Source: Histomonas meleagridis (taxonomy: Eukaryota; Parabasalia; Tritrichomonadida; Dientamoebidae). From it: 64,000 bases of DNA. The notes below the pieces were generated by a model that searched no databases, was not told where the DNA came from, and was given only the letters and a program-made list of their open reading frames with translations. Location: contig WSYJ01000179.1 in the NCBI GenBank assembly GCA_020186115.1, positions 1 to 64,000 of the forward strand. Reading direction: 5' to 3'. This document shows, piece after piece, positions 9,774 through 20,569 of this stretch. Positions within the stretch are counted from its first letter, which is position 1. The number at the start of each line of letters is the position of its first letter. The translations under genes were made by a program, and so were the position numbers.

Positions 9774-10190
9774 ATGGCTCGCACAAAACAAACAGCTCGT
9801 AAATCTACTGGTGGTAAGACTCCACGCAAATCACTCGGTGCTAAGGCAGCTCGTAAGTCAACACCAGTTGTTGATTCACAAGGCGCTAAGAAACAACATC
9901 GTTTCAGACCAGGTACAGTTGCTCTTCGTGAAATTCGTAAATACCAAAAGAGCACAGACCTTTTAATCCGTAAGCTTCCATTCCAACGTCTTGTCCGTGA
10001 AATTGCGTCAGGATTTCGTGGTGATCTTCGTTTCCAATCATCAGCTATTGCAGCTCTTCAAGAAGCATCAGAAGCTTATCTTGTAGGACTCTTTGAAGAT
10101 ACAAACCTTTGTGCAATTCATGCAAACCGTGTTACAATTATGGAACGTGATGTACAACTTGCACAACGCATTCGTGGTGAACGCAACTAA
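9774..10190 (+). CDS. Histone H3
   Basis: Core nucleosome histone, 138 residues against 136 in most eukaryotes. The N-tail keeps [10 protein letters not shown] (K4, K9/S10) and AARKS (K27/S28) but differs after K14 and around the K36 region: GGVKKPHR of the canonical tail is replaced by [10 protein letters not shown] with two extra residues. The histone fold ([61 protein letters not shown]) is strongly conserved. The gene is intronless with TAAA at the stop. It is a lone H3 here; no H4 partner is visible, unlike many trichomonad histone pairs. The divergence around K36 could affect methylation there, which is inference. Confidence 0.97.
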   Translation: MARTKQTARKSTGGKTPRKSLGAKAARKSTPVVDSQGAKKQHRFRPGTVALREIRKYQKSTDLLIRKLPFQRLVREIASGFRGDLRFQSSAIAALQEASEAYLVGLFEDTNLCAIHANRVTIMERDVQLAQRIRGERN

Positions 10191-10434
10191 AATCAAACAA
10201 ATCAATAAATAGTTATCTTTCTCGGATAAATTTTTCTTTCCAACTTTCGAGAAATTTATTTGTAATCTAAGTAAACTATACTTAGAAATTCGAACGAAGA
10301 TGGAAAACTTGAATTAAACCTACAAAAATATATAAATATTATTAGAAATATTTAAATATTCAACCAATGTCTAAATTTTATTTATAAATTTTTTTCTTTA
10401 AAATCATCGTCGAATAGATCTTCTTACAGATTAG

Positions 10435-11001
10435 TTAATGATAAATTATTATCCTGAAATGAGCTTGTACTTCGTAATTACTTTGCTCATAATTTTCTTC
10501 TTCTTGTTCATCACTCGGATGTTTCTAATTATTGATCTTAATGAGCAAAATGACAAGCAAAGATATAACAATAATAGCACTAATTATTGAGCAAACAGTA
10601 ATGATAATAACATTTCGATTTTCGAAAATCGAGTTTCTTTGAATTAGAAAAAATGTGAAAAAGTATGAATTTCGAACATTTTCATCAAGCATAATATTTT
10701 CAATTTGATTACTTCTCGAAAATGAATAACCTGAAATATTAAAAAATTTGATTTTTGGTAATGAATATGATTTATTTATTGTACCTGGTGGATATATTAT
10801 AATTATCGTGGTATATTTATCATAAACAATACTATAATTTCGAATTCAATATTTATTCGAATACCTGATATATTTGGAGATAATAAATGAAATTAAATCC
10901 GAGATTGTATCTATTATATACGTAAAAGGATAAGAAATTTCTGATGTATATTCTGAATTGGAATTTATACTAATGTAAAAGAATTCTATGAAAGTAAAGT
11001 A
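10435..11001 (-). pseudogene. C-terminal relic of a membrane-anchored surface protein
   Basis: One minus-strand frame stays coding-like for over 180 codons. It contains a Tyr/Thr/Ile-rich juxtamembrane stretch, IIYPPGTINKSYSLPKI, a membrane helix (VIIITVCSIISAIIVISLLV, continuing) and an acidic cytosolic tail (HPSDEQEEENYEQ). It is interrupted by a TGA in the ectodomain and by a TAG at 10525-10527 just after the helix, but by no frameshift that I can find. The architecture matches the anchor of the BspA-like proteins at 31.1 and 41.8 kb. No start or extracellular repeat domain remains upstream. Confidence 0.5.
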
Positions 11002-11764
11002 TTAACATATATCTTCTATTAAATCCAACGAAAATCTGGAAGCATGTGCAAAATTTTTTTATTTTATTTTATTTTTTTAGGTAGGATTAGAAAGGGTGAG
11101 TGAAGCAGATTTATATTGGTATTTATTTGTTTATTTTCAGGCTTAAAAAATGATTTAATAAAATATTATTCGGAAATAAACAGACCCTATATAAAAGTGT
11201 GTTCATAAAATTTTCCAATCTGATCATTTCATAGAAGATTATTATGTATCGACAGTAAATAATTTATATAATAATGGAATTACATTTAATAAATCAATTT
11301 TTTCTAAATATAATAATATTTTATTATCTACCATTAAATCAATTAAATAAATATAATTTTTTTTTCATAATATTTTTCACAAAAATTATCATCAAATTAT
11401 ATGAAAATCATGAAATGAAATATGATATAAAATATTCTATTTATCAAATTTTGATTCATATAATAATAATATTTATCAAATTTCATGCGTTAATAATAAT
11501 GTATTAAAACAAACTGAATTTAGGAAATGTTTATTTCAATATTTAAATATTTCCTCTTTTATCCTTGAGAATCTTTTAGTTTTATTATGTCATCACATTT
11601 ATGATGTTGAATTTTGTCTGCAAATAATCGAATAATTTCTGCATTTTTTATTTTCTGATGCTATTATAAGCGCTGTTTTATATGTTTGAAAGTAATTCCA
11701 AATGTTTATATGAAATATCATATTATTTAAAAATACTTGAAACAAAACAAATAAATATTTTTAG
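11002..11764. other. AT-rich spacer, no gene seen
   Basis: A 77-codon open frame at 11274-11507 consists almost only of Ile, Asn, Lys, Leu, Tyr and Phe, with no codon signal. I treat it as chance in AT-rich DNA. Confidence 0.5.
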
Positions 11765-13930
11765 TATCGATATCAATTCTTTCTTGTTCAAGAAGTAATT
11801 TAACTATTTCTGTATGACCTTTTGAAGATGCTAAAATAAGTGCTGTTTTAAATAATTTAAATAATTTCCAAATATTATTTTGAAATACAAAATTATTAAA
11901 ATAAATTTTAAATAAAGTACATAAATATTTTTAGTATTAATATCAATTCCTTCTTGTTCAAGAAGTAATTTAACTATTTCTGTATGACCTTTTGAAGATG
12001 CCCAAATAAGTGCTGTTTTAAATAATTTAAATAATTTCCAAATATTATTTTGAAATATAAAATTATTAAAATAAATTTCAAATAAAACAAATAAATATCT
12101 TTAGCATTAATATCAATTCCTTCTTGTTCAAGAAGTAATTTAACTATTTCTGTATAACCATATCTAGATGCCCAAATAAGTGCTGTATTAAATTATTTAA
12201 ATAATTTCCAAATATTATTTTGAAATAGTCCAAAATTATTAAAATAAATTTTAAATAAAACAAATAAATATCTTTAGCATTAATATCAATTCCTTCTTGT
12301 TCAAGAAGTAATTTAACTATTTCTGTATGACCTTTTGAAGATGCTAAAATAAGTGCTGTTTCAAATAATTTAAATAAATTCCAAATATTATATTGAAATA
12401 TTAAATTATTAAAATAAATATTAAATAAAACAAAAAAATACCTTTAGCATTAATATCAATTCCTTCTTGTTCAAGAAGTAATTTAACTATTTCTGTATGT
12501 CCTTTTTTAGATGCCCATATAAGTGCTGTATAAAATAATTTAAATAATTTCCAAATATTATTTTGAAATAGTCCAAAATTATTAAAATAAATTTCAAATA
12601 AAACAAATAAATATCTTTAGCATTAATATCAATTCCTTCTTGTTCAAGAAGTAATTTAACTATTTCTGTATGACCTTTTGAAGATGCTAAAATAAGTGCT
12701 GTTTTAAATTATTTAAATAATTTCCAAATATTATTTTGAAATAGTCCAAAATTATTAAAATAAATTTTAAATAAAACAAATAAATATCTTTAGCATTAAT
12801 ATCAATTCCTTCTTGTTCAAGAAGTAATTTAACTATTTCTGTATGTCCTTTTTTAGATGCCCATATAAGTGCTGTTTGAAATAATTTAAATAATTTCCAA
12901 ATATTATTTTGAAATAGTCCAAAATTATTAAAATAAATTTCAAATAAAACAAATAAATATCTTTAGCATTAATATCAATTCCTTCTTGTTCAAGAAGTAA
13001 TTTAACTATTTCTGTATGTCCTTTTTTAGATGCCCATATAAGTGCTGTTTTAAATAATTTAAATAATTTCCAAATATTATTTTGAAATAGTCCAAAATTA
13101 TTAAAATAAATTTTAAATAAAACAAATAAATATCTTTAGCATTAATATCAATTCCTTCTTGTTCAAGAAGTAATTTAACTATTTCTGTATGTCCTTTTTT
13201 AGATGCCCATATAAGTGCTGTTTTAAATAATTTAAATAATTTCCAAATATTATTTTGAAATAATAAATTATTAAAATAAATATCAAATAAAACAAATAAA
13301 TACCTTTAGCATTAATATCAATTCCTTCTTGTTCAAGAAGTAATTTAACTATTTCTGTATGTCCTTTTTTAGATGCTAAAAAAAGTGCTGTATAAAATAA
13401 TTTAAATGATTTCCAAATATTATATTGAAATATTAAATTATTAAAATAAATATTAAATAAAACAAAAAAATACCTTTAGCATTAATATCAATTCCTTCTT
13501 GTTCAAGAAGTAATTTAACTATTTCTGTATGACCTTCTGAAGATGCCCAAATAAGTGCTGTTTCAAATAATTTAAATAATTTCCAAATATTATTTTGAAA
13601 TATAAAATTATTAAAATAAATATCAAATAAAACAAATAAATACCTTTAGCATTAATATCAATTCCTTCTTTTTCAAGAAGTAATTTAACTATTTCTGTAT
13701 GACCATTTAAAGATGCATAAATAAGTGCTGTTTTAAATAATTTAAATAATTTCCAAATATTATTTTGAAATATAAAATTATTAAAATAACTTTTAAATAA
13801 AATAAATAAATACCTTTAGCATTAATATCAATTCCTTCTTGTAAAAGAAGAACTTTTGTAACTTCAGAATGACCTTTGCGTGTTGCCCAATGAAGTGCTG
13901 TTTCATTAATTTTATATTAATTCCAAAAAA
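11765..13930 (-). repeat. Tandem array of 13 ankyrin-derived units, 170/173 bp period
   Basis: Thirteen successive starts of the same block (plus-strand landmark TATCAATTC at 11771, 11941, 12111, 12284, 12454, 12627, 12800, 12973, 13146, 13316, 13486, 13656 and 13826) give spacings of only 170 or 173 bases. The 3-base difference tracks a TAGTCC variant in the spacer. On the minus strand each unit holds ~95 bases of an ankyrin repeat (ALILASSKGHTEIVKLLLEQ, then EGIDINAKDI) and ~75 bases of AT-rich spacer that shifts the frame, since both periods leave remainder 2 on division by three. The array therefore cannot be translated as one protein without removal of the spacers. Confidence 0.85.
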
Positions 13931-14150
13931 AATTATTAAACATTCAATATTCATGAGAAACATATTTACCATTAATATCAAATATTTTTTGTTCGATTTG
14001 CCATTTAATAAATGATACAAATTCTTTTTGGTGTTGAGAAGGCATCAGGTTGTGAATAAATTTGACACTTTTATATTTGGCATTTTTTATTATCTTTGTT
14101 TTCTTTTTCAATATATGATCTCCAGACTGGTAATAGTTGATATAAAAATA
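11765..14150 (-). pseudogene. Ankyrin-repeat protein gene, interrupted by spacers
   Basis: The 5' end of the former gene lies at about 13960-14150: a coding-like frame with SVKFIHNLMPSQHQKEFVSF and KWQIEQKIFDING, which stops shortly afterwards. The first ankyrin unit follows after a spacer (ETALHWATRKGHSEVTKVLL), then the 12 nearly identical units. I see no single frame through the region. If transcribed it would need extensive RNA processing, for which no GT...AG pair restores the frame in the repeated units. A relic that was amplified after inactivation is the simplest reading. Confidence 0.55.
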
Positions 14151-14523
14151 TTAATATTTTGATAAAGTAAATACATATATATATATATATATGATAAAAA
14201 GTTAATTTGATCATATCTTGATACATCCTATTTATAATGTCATAAACATTAATTTATAACCAACATCAATTTCCTGAATCTCAAAGTCTGAAATAAAAAA
14301 GTGTGATAATATTGTTTTTTTATATATTTATATGATCTATGATATGGAAGATTATTTATTTATCGAATTTATTAAAAAAAATATGATATAGATAAAAAAA
14401 TATTTTAATTTTATTTTGGTGATATGATTTTTTTTATAACAAATCGAGTTAAATCATCCTGTTTTCAATGAAAATTATATTATTTCCTCTATATTAATTC
14501 GCAAAAATATTATTTTTTTTTAT
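14151..14523. other. AT-rich spacer with (TA)n microsatellite
   Basis: A TA dinucleotide run occupies about 14174-14192. I see nothing else. Confidence 0.6.
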
Positions 14524-15130
14524 GTTACAAGAACATTCACTTTGGTGTCATCAAGTTTATATTCAATTTATAATGAAAATCCCAATTATGTCATTAAAAT
14601 AGAAGCAAAAATGAATATGAAAACAGTAAAAGATTTTTTTAATAATAAAGATGAATTATTATATCCACCTGCAACACACTTTAAGATAACAAAAAATCCA
14701 TGCACATGAAATTGTCAAAAGTCTTCTAATAATATTCAATGTTCAGAAGAAAACATTATTTTTATTTATCTTTAAGAAATTGATTAAGATTATGAACCAA
14801 TAATAGATGGAGATGCACCTCATGGATATCCTCCTGAAAGTCCTCCATAAAATTATCCTGAATTTGATCCATAACCAGTTGGGCAATATAAACCAGAACC
14901 TATTGATTGTCCATAAGATACATCAGAAGAACCCATACCAAAGAGCGAAAGTAAGTTTACAAACTCTATAAAGATTAATATTTTACTGATTTTTTTGGCA
15001 TCTAATATGGAATCCAAGCCAAAAAAAAATTTTGATTTTTTTTCTGACTTAATCAACTACTCATCCATAAGTAAAAATATAACCAATTTAAACGAGATCC
15101 AATTCTTCTTGTAATATGAAACGAACGTTA
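14524..15130 (+). pseudogene. Relic of a protein with an ADP-ribosyltransferase-like segment
   Basis: One plus-strand frame is coding-like from about 14524 to 15110 but contains a TGA and five TAA codons. The first part (TFTLVSSSLYSIYNENPNYV, then DELLYPPATHFKI) resembles the second half of arginine ADP-ribosyltransferase (ART) domains, in which a Thr/Ser strand is followed by a Glu-rich turn and an L-x-P-P-x-T-x-F-K strand. The glutamate motif itself is weak. A Pro/Glu-rich region follows in which three TAA codons each come straight after proline, where CAA (Gln) would fit. The family assignment is tentative. The gene is non-functional as written. Confidence 0.35.
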
Positions 15131-15389
15131 AAATAAAAGTTTTGACAAGTTTTGGAAAATGGTTGCAACAAATAATTTAAATCCAATAACGCAACTTCTC
15201 CAAATCAATTAAACAACAACATTTATATAATTTACATAATCAAGAATATATACAAAAGATGTATAAAGATTAATACAAGAATTCTAAATTAATTATTCAT
15301 TAAGTATTAATATTAATAAAGAACAATATTGGAAATTATCATTGACATTATATTTAGATTAGAGATATAATTATTGCTGTCGAATAAAT

Positions 15390-15720
15390 AATTTGATCAA
15401 CATCAAATGGGATCTTTATTATGTGATTTACATGATCAAACAGGAGCATTACAAAGATTACATTCATTTATACAAATAAATTCAGATTCAACTAATTCAA
15501 TAGAGACCACAACTATTGAAAATGAAAATGAATAAATATTGATGGTTCTAAAGAAGATACATATACATATTCATTTTCTTCACCATCACAACATATTAAA
15601 TTAAATAATTTACTTCAATGTACATTTTATCTTAATAGTAATCAAGTTTTTTCACACCAGATAATATAAATAATAATATTCAACATCGATTAATTGAAAA
15701 TAAACTCAAAAAAGCTGCAT
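15390..15720 (+). pseudogene. Decayed coding segment, family not recognised
   Basis: A coding-like frame (QMGSLLCDLHDQTGALQRLH) runs into a TAA near 15535. A shifted frame then continues (KEDTYTYSFSSPSQHIKLNN) to about 15670. It may be the 3' part of the relic upstream, or a separate gene. I cannot name it. Confidence 0.3.
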
Positions 15721-15744
15721 AATATTAGATACAAACTGCACGTT

Positions 15745-16135
15745 GCTAACATCTGATTGCATTTTCTTTTTCGTTCAGTTTCTCATAACATTCTCCAAGT
15801 GCCATCCAAATTCTTGAGTCAAAAGGATTAATTGTAATTGATATTGAAAACTCAAGTAAAGCATATTAGACATTTCATATGCAAGGCCCATTCCATAGAG
15901 CGCTCTAAAATCTCGAGGATTTAATTCTAATGCTTTAGTATGGATGGAATTGCATAGTCAGAGAAAACTTTAGATTTTATGGAGAGTTTGAACAAGAGAA
16001 GCAAGACCAGCTATATCACCTTTGACAAATAAGAGATTAGAATAGCAATCAAGAGTTTCTACATGGAAAGAATCTTTTTTGATAAGTTCATCAAACAAAA
16101 GTTCATCACGATGATGTAATAAGCGGCGGCTTCAA
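15745..16135 (-). pseudogene. Relic of anaphase-promoting complex TPR subunit (APC8/CDC23-like)
   Basis: Minus-strand fragments match the TPR array of APC8/CDC23, a scaffold subunit of the anaphase-promoting complex. They are DELLFDELIKKDSFHVETLD with CYSNLLFVKGDIAGLASLVQ, then ALELNPRDFRALYGMGLAYE, then INPFDSRIWMALGECYEKLN. The order is that of the functional protein, but about 60 residues (the second and third TPRs after YSNLL) are missing between the first two blocks, two stops lie at the deletion junction, and a frameshift separates the last block. Neither the N-terminal domain nor the C-terminus is present. It is a truncated copy; the working gene should be elsewhere in the genome. Confidence 0.6.
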
Positions 16136-16289
16136 TAATTAAATTTAATTTATATAATTTTTTTTAGTAAAAATTCATTTACGAATAAAGCATTGTTTAA
16201 AAAAAATAACAATTACGTGCTGAATTTAAATTAAATCTGAGTAAAAAATGAATTTTTTTGTTTGATTTCATGTAACATTTCCTATTCCG

Positions 16290-16299
16290 GCCACTTTTT
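16290..16299 (+). promoter_or_regulatory. Inr-like element abutting the start codon
   Basis: GCCACTTTTT is directly followed by the ATG at 16300, predicting a leader of only seven bases. Confidence 0.5.
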
Positions 16300-17994
16300 A
16301 TGTCGATAATAACAGTAGATTTAGTAAACTTCCGTCTAAATGAAGAAAATATGACGGCAACAGTTGCGCCTTCACCAATGGCAAGTAAAAATATTGTTAT
16401 TCCTGTTTTTGTGGAATCTGATGGAAAACAATATACAGTTATCGGAATAGAAGATTTTGCATTTGCTAGAACAGGTATCAAATCAATAACATTCGGTAAA
16501 GGATCTAAAGTTACTTCATTTGGTAATGGATGTTTTTCTGAATCATCTTTAATTCGTCTAACATTACCACCTAATTTATCTTTAGTTGGTAACATGTGGC
16601 GTAGTGGTGCAAGAATGTTAAATGAAATCAAAGTTACTCCTGCTAACCAACATTATGTTGAAGAAAATGGAGTATTATACAACAAAGAAAAAACAATTCT
16701 TTTAAATCTTCCCAAAGATAAGACTTCAATAACATTGCCAGCAACGTTAAAAATCATTCCAGATGATATTTTAATACAAAATAACTCACTCCAATCAATT
16801 ACAATTTCTCCTAAAAACGAATATTACTCAACAGAAGCCGGTGTTTTATATAACAAAGACAAAACAGAAATGATTTTATGCCCTAAAACAAAAATATCTC
16901 TTACATTACCGAGAACATTAAAAAAATTCGGAGAATTAGCATTTCGTAATTGTGGGGCTTTATCATCAATAACAGTTGCAGCAACAAATAACAATTTCTG
17001 TGTTCAACATGGACTTCTTTTTAATCACAACAAAACAATTATTTATTTTTGCGAAAGAAATAAAACTATTGTAAAGATCCCTAACACAGTAGAAATCATT
17101 TCCCCGTTCGCATTTAGTGGCTGTGCTGCTTTGGAATCATTATCTTTTCAAGAAAATTCAAAGTTACAAGTTCTTCAAAAATATTCATTTTCACATTCCG
17201 CAATAAAAAGTGTCGAAATTCCTTCTTCTGTGAAGAAAATCGATGAGGGTGGGTTTGCTTCTTGTAAAAACTTGAAAATTCTTACTTTCCAAGATAATTC
17301 AGAAATTGAAATTATTGACAGACTTGCATTCGCTTCAACGCCAATCGATACAGTGAAGCTCCCGTCTTCCTTAAAGTTCATTGGAGGCTATACTTTCGCT
17401 GGTTGTCAAGGTCTTCGATCAATTATATTTCCACATAACTCTCAACTTGAAGAAATCGAAGAAGGATCACTCGCAGGTTCAGCTATAGAAGAGATAGAAA
17501 TCCCTGCAAATGTTCGTAAGATTGGTGAATCAGTATTTTTGAATTGTGAGAAATTGAAGACAGTTTCATTTGCACCAGATTCAAAGTTAGAATCCATTGG
17601 AAAATGTTCATTCTCTATTCCACTTCTTGAAAAGATCGTTTTGCCTAAATCATTAAAAGTCATTGGAATTGGCACTTTTGCTGATACACATAAATTGAAA
17701 AGTGTCACTTTTGAAGAAGGCTCTCAACTTGAAACCATTGAAGAAGACGGATTTTGCTGTTCTGGTATCGAATCGTTTGATGTTCCTGAAGGCGTATCAT
17801 ATTTAGGACGTGGTGCATTTATTGAATGCATTAATCTTCATAAAGTTGTTCTAAATCATAAAGGAACAATTACAATCGAAAGAAATGCATTTCGTGGAGT
17901 TGCAGACGACTTTAAGTTGGTGATATATTCTGATGCGATTTTACAAGGCGAAGGTGTCCCTGAAGATGAACAAATCGAAAAAATTTCTCAATAA
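16300..17994 (+). CDS. BspA-like leucine-rich repeat protein, no membrane anchor
   Basis: The 564-residue protein is built almost wholly of LRR_5 (Treponema pallidum/BspA-type) repeats of about 23 residues, with the pattern A-F-x-x-C-x-x-L-x-x-I-x-x-P-x-S-V-x-x-I. Examples are SSVKKIDEGGFASCKNLKIL and SSLKFIGGYTFAGCQGLRSI. Twice it carries the insert V-x-x-G-V-L-Y-N-K-x-K-T that often interrupts these arrays. There is no signal peptide and no membrane helix, so it is probably cytosolic, unlike the anchored relatives at 31.1 and 41.4 kb. BspA-like proteins bind host or bacterial surfaces in other species; the role of a soluble internal form is unknown. TAAA overlaps the stop. Confidence 0.92.
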   Translation: MSIITVDLVNFRLNEENMTATVAPSPMASKNIVIPVFVESDGKQYTVIGIEDFAFARTGIKSITFGKGSKVTSFGNGCFSESSLIRLTLPPNLSLVGNMWRSGARMLNEIKVTPANQHYVEENGVLYNKEKTILLNLPKDKTSITLPATLKIIPDDILIQNNSLQSITISPKNEYYSTEAGVLYNKDKTEMILCPKTKISLTLPRTLKKFGELAFRNCGALSSITVAATNNNFCVQHGLLFNHNKTIIYFCERNKTIVKIPNTVEIISPFAFSGCAALESLSFQENSKLQVLQKYSFSHSAIKSVEIPSSVKKIDEGGFASCKNLKILTFQDNSEIEIIDRLAFASTPIDTVKLPSSLKFIGGYTFAGCQGLRSIIFPHNSQLEEIEEGSLAGSAIEEIEIPANVRKIGESVFLNCEKLKTVSFAPDSKLESIGKCSFSIPLLEKIVLPKSLKVIGIGTFADTHKLKSVTFEEGSQLETIEEDGFCCSGIESFDVPEGVSYLGRGAFIECINLHKVVLNHKGTITIERNAFRGVADDFKLVIYSDAILQGEGVPEDEQIEKISQ

Positions 17995-18169
17995 ATTTTT
18001 ATATTGAACATTTGTATACTTTACTTTGTGCAAGTTTTCAATAAACTTTTTGAATGCGTCGTATCGGTTTTTGACTTTGTTTGCTTTTATTGAAGATACT
18101 GCTTTTCCGTCAACCAGTTTATTATAGTTTAACGTAAATAAGAATGAATTATGCCGTTGATATTATTCG

Positions 18170-18384
18170 AATTCTTTATAGTGGAAATAATTTCAATGAA
18201 ATTTGGCGCTATCTAGGATGAATTAAAAGTCTTGTAATTCCAAGCACAGTTACATCGATTGGAGTTTATTCATTTTGTTTTGCTAAGTTTAAAATAATTA
18301 CAATTGCAGAAGACGTAAATAGAATTGGGTGGCTTGCATTTCATTTCGATTCACCAGCACAATGTAAAATTTGTGACGGTTATT
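18170..18384 (+). pseudogene. BspA-like LRR fragment
   Basis: A short frame with one TGA encodes two LRR_5 units (SLVIPSTVTSIGVYSFCF and IITIAEDVNRIGWLAFHF). It is a truncated relic just downstream of the intact BspA-like gene, possibly a partial duplicate of a related gene. Confidence 0.55.
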
Positions 18385-18995
18385 GAATATTCAAAATTGA
18401 ATGGTTTATGAAGAAGGAAAATTTATTTTCAAGTTTCAAAAAGCTCTATGAAAAATTTCAAAAAACTAGCAAAAGTCCAAAGCTATCCATAAAATTTCCA
18501 TTGAAATTATAAAAATTTTGTTTTTTAAAATAAAATGATTGTCATCAAAAAAGGTTGGGAACATTTCAGACATTTTGTCACACGTTTTTTCTATGAATAT
18601 CAAATAACATAATAAACAAAAATAATTTTAGTATATTCAAAATATTATCTCATTTTTTAAATTTTCATTTATATGGCGAGATAACATCGAAAATAAAATA
18701 AAAAAAAAAAATGGCGCCAAAAATTTGCTCTGAATTTTTGAATTGATTGTAAAATTATTTGCAAATATGTCATTTTTTGATAATTATCGAAGAGATTGAA
18801 TAGTTTATTTGAGTCTCAAACATTCATGCATTTTTGATCAACTTCCTTGGATTATAGCTTAATTCACCATTTGCTGCCAAAACCTTTCACAAGTGAATTT
18901 GCCCACTAAAAACCACATCTAAAATGTTCTCTAAATCTTGTGCAGAAACATTTTTTTAATGAGAAAAATTCGAAAATATTCTACCATCCAAATCA
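18385..18995. other. AT-rich spacer, no gene seen
   Basis: It contains the palindrome GGCGCC near 18713 in otherwise AT-rich DNA. I see no coding signal on either strand. Confidence 0.5.
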
Positions 18996-18999
18996 GTTG

Positions 19000-19990
19000 T
19001 ATTGATATCCTTGAACATCAATTCCTTTTTGTTCGAGAAGTAATTTAACTATTTCTGTATGACCATTCCAGTCTGCATACATAAGTGCTGTTATAAATAA
19101 TTTAAATAATTTCCAAATATTATTTTGAATTTTCAAATTATTAAAATAAATTTTTAATAAAACAAATAAATATCTTTAGCATTAATATCAATTCCTTCTT
19201 GTTCAAGAAGTAATTTAACTATTTCTGTATGACCTTCTGAAGAAGCTAATATAAGTGCTGTATTAAATAATTTAAATAATTTTCAAATATTATTTTGAAA
19301 TATTAAATTATTAAAATAAAAATTATCTTGAGCACTAATATCAATTCCTTCTTGTTCAAGAAGTAATTTAACTATTTCTGTATGACCTTCTGAAGAAGCT
19401 AATATAAGTGCTGTATTAAATAATTTAAATAATTTCCAAATATTATTTTGAAATATTAAATTATTAAAATAAAAATTATCTTGAGCATTAATATCAATTC
19501 CTTCTTGTTCAAGAAGTAATTTGACTATTTTTGTATGACCTTCACTAGATGCATAAATAAGTGCTGTTCTAAATAATTTAAATAATTTCCAAATATTATT
19601 TTGATATATCAAATTATTATAATAAATTTTGAATAAATATTTTTAGCATTAATATCAATTCCTTCTTGTTCAAGAAGCAACTTAACTATTTCAGTATGAC
19701 CATTTCCAGATGCTCTAATAAGTGCTGTATAAAATAATTTAAATAATTTCCAAATATTATTTTGAAATATAAAATTATTAAAATAAATACAAAATAAAAC
19801 AAATAAATATTTTGAGCATTAATATTAATTCCTTCTTGTTTTAATATATATTTAACAAGTTCAATATTAAATGATACAGTTGAATTAACTAATATGTCTT
19901 CTGGAAGTTGGTTTTCTTTAAAGAAATCTATAACAAGAAATATATTTTCATTATATGCTACAACATAAATAAAAGAATCATTAAGATCTT
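19000..19990 (-). pseudogene. Second ankyrin-derived array with DUF3447-type upstream part
   Basis: At the 5' side (19820-19990) the minus strand reads VIDFFKENQLPEDILVNSTV and FNIELVKYILKQEGININAQ, the junction between the DUF3447 domain and the ankyrin repeats, as also seen at 50.9 kb. Five further units follow with landmark spacings of 170, 161, 153, 153 and 170 bases. The two 153-base units (51 codons) keep one frame open from 19612 to 19283: ankyrin sequence alternates with an in-frame spacer (YFNNLIFQNNIWKLFKLF). The remaining units shift the frame. There is no N-terminus or promoter, so I call it a relic. Confidence 0.6.
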
Positions 19991-20569
19991 CTTTGTTGTA
20001 AGTGTAATAAATTATTTGCTTTTTTTATTTATTTTTTATATACTATTTTGCGTGTTGTTTGTTCGTTTTCATGAAAGAAGAGTTCCTCAAACTTTAAGTC
20101 TTGAAATATTTTATGTTAATAATGGCCATTACCTATTTTTCGGGAATTTTGGAATATTCCCTATATCGTAATATTGTATATTAGATGTGTTTATTTACTA
20201 AACTATTATCGTGTATCATTTTTATTAAAATTTTTGAGAAAAAGTGAAAATACATGAAAAAACAACTTCTCCAACATTTATGCAAATGCAACTTTTATAT
20301 GAAGTGGTGCTGGTCTTTTTTATTTATGAATAAAAATATATGATTTAATATAAAACGAGCGCTCATTATTTATCAAATAATCCAAATAATTTTGAAATGT
20401 TTGGTGAAAATATTAAATTAATTAATTTTTGCCAAATCTTCAGAACTACACCCTTAGTTAGAAAATTTATATATAAGTAAACACTTACAAATGAATTTTT
20501 ACAAAATTACAGCAAAAGGATTCAAATTTGTTAATTTCGCCAATTTTGTTTCCACATATTTCTGTATTT
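19991..20569. other. Spacer, no convincing gene
   Basis: A plus-strand open frame at 19908-20171 overlaps the DUF3447 relic in antisense and has no coding character. Nothing else is visible. Confidence 0.5.

Noticed and set aside
11274-11507. 77-codon open frame
   Set aside because: Low-complexity Ile/Asn/Lys/Phe/Tyr composition, no promoter at proper distance, no homology pattern.
11765-13930. Introns in every ankyrin unit (spacer as intron)
   Set aside because: The only AG near the right place is ACAG before CACTT, and the only GT is TTTGTTTT. Splicing between them gives the wrong phase, and GTATGT is absent. The 153-base units even keep the spacer as coding.
11765-13930. CRISPR-like array
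   Set aside because: The units are 170/173 bases long and mostly ankyrin-coding, both halves are repeated, and there are no unique spacers. The organism is a eukaryote.
16197-16631. 144-codon antisense frame over the start of the BspA-like gene
   Set aside because: Shadow of the clear LRR frame on the plus strand.
19908-20171. 87-codon plus-strand frame
   Set aside because: Antisense to the DUF3447 relic on its left part and hydrophobic noise on the rest.
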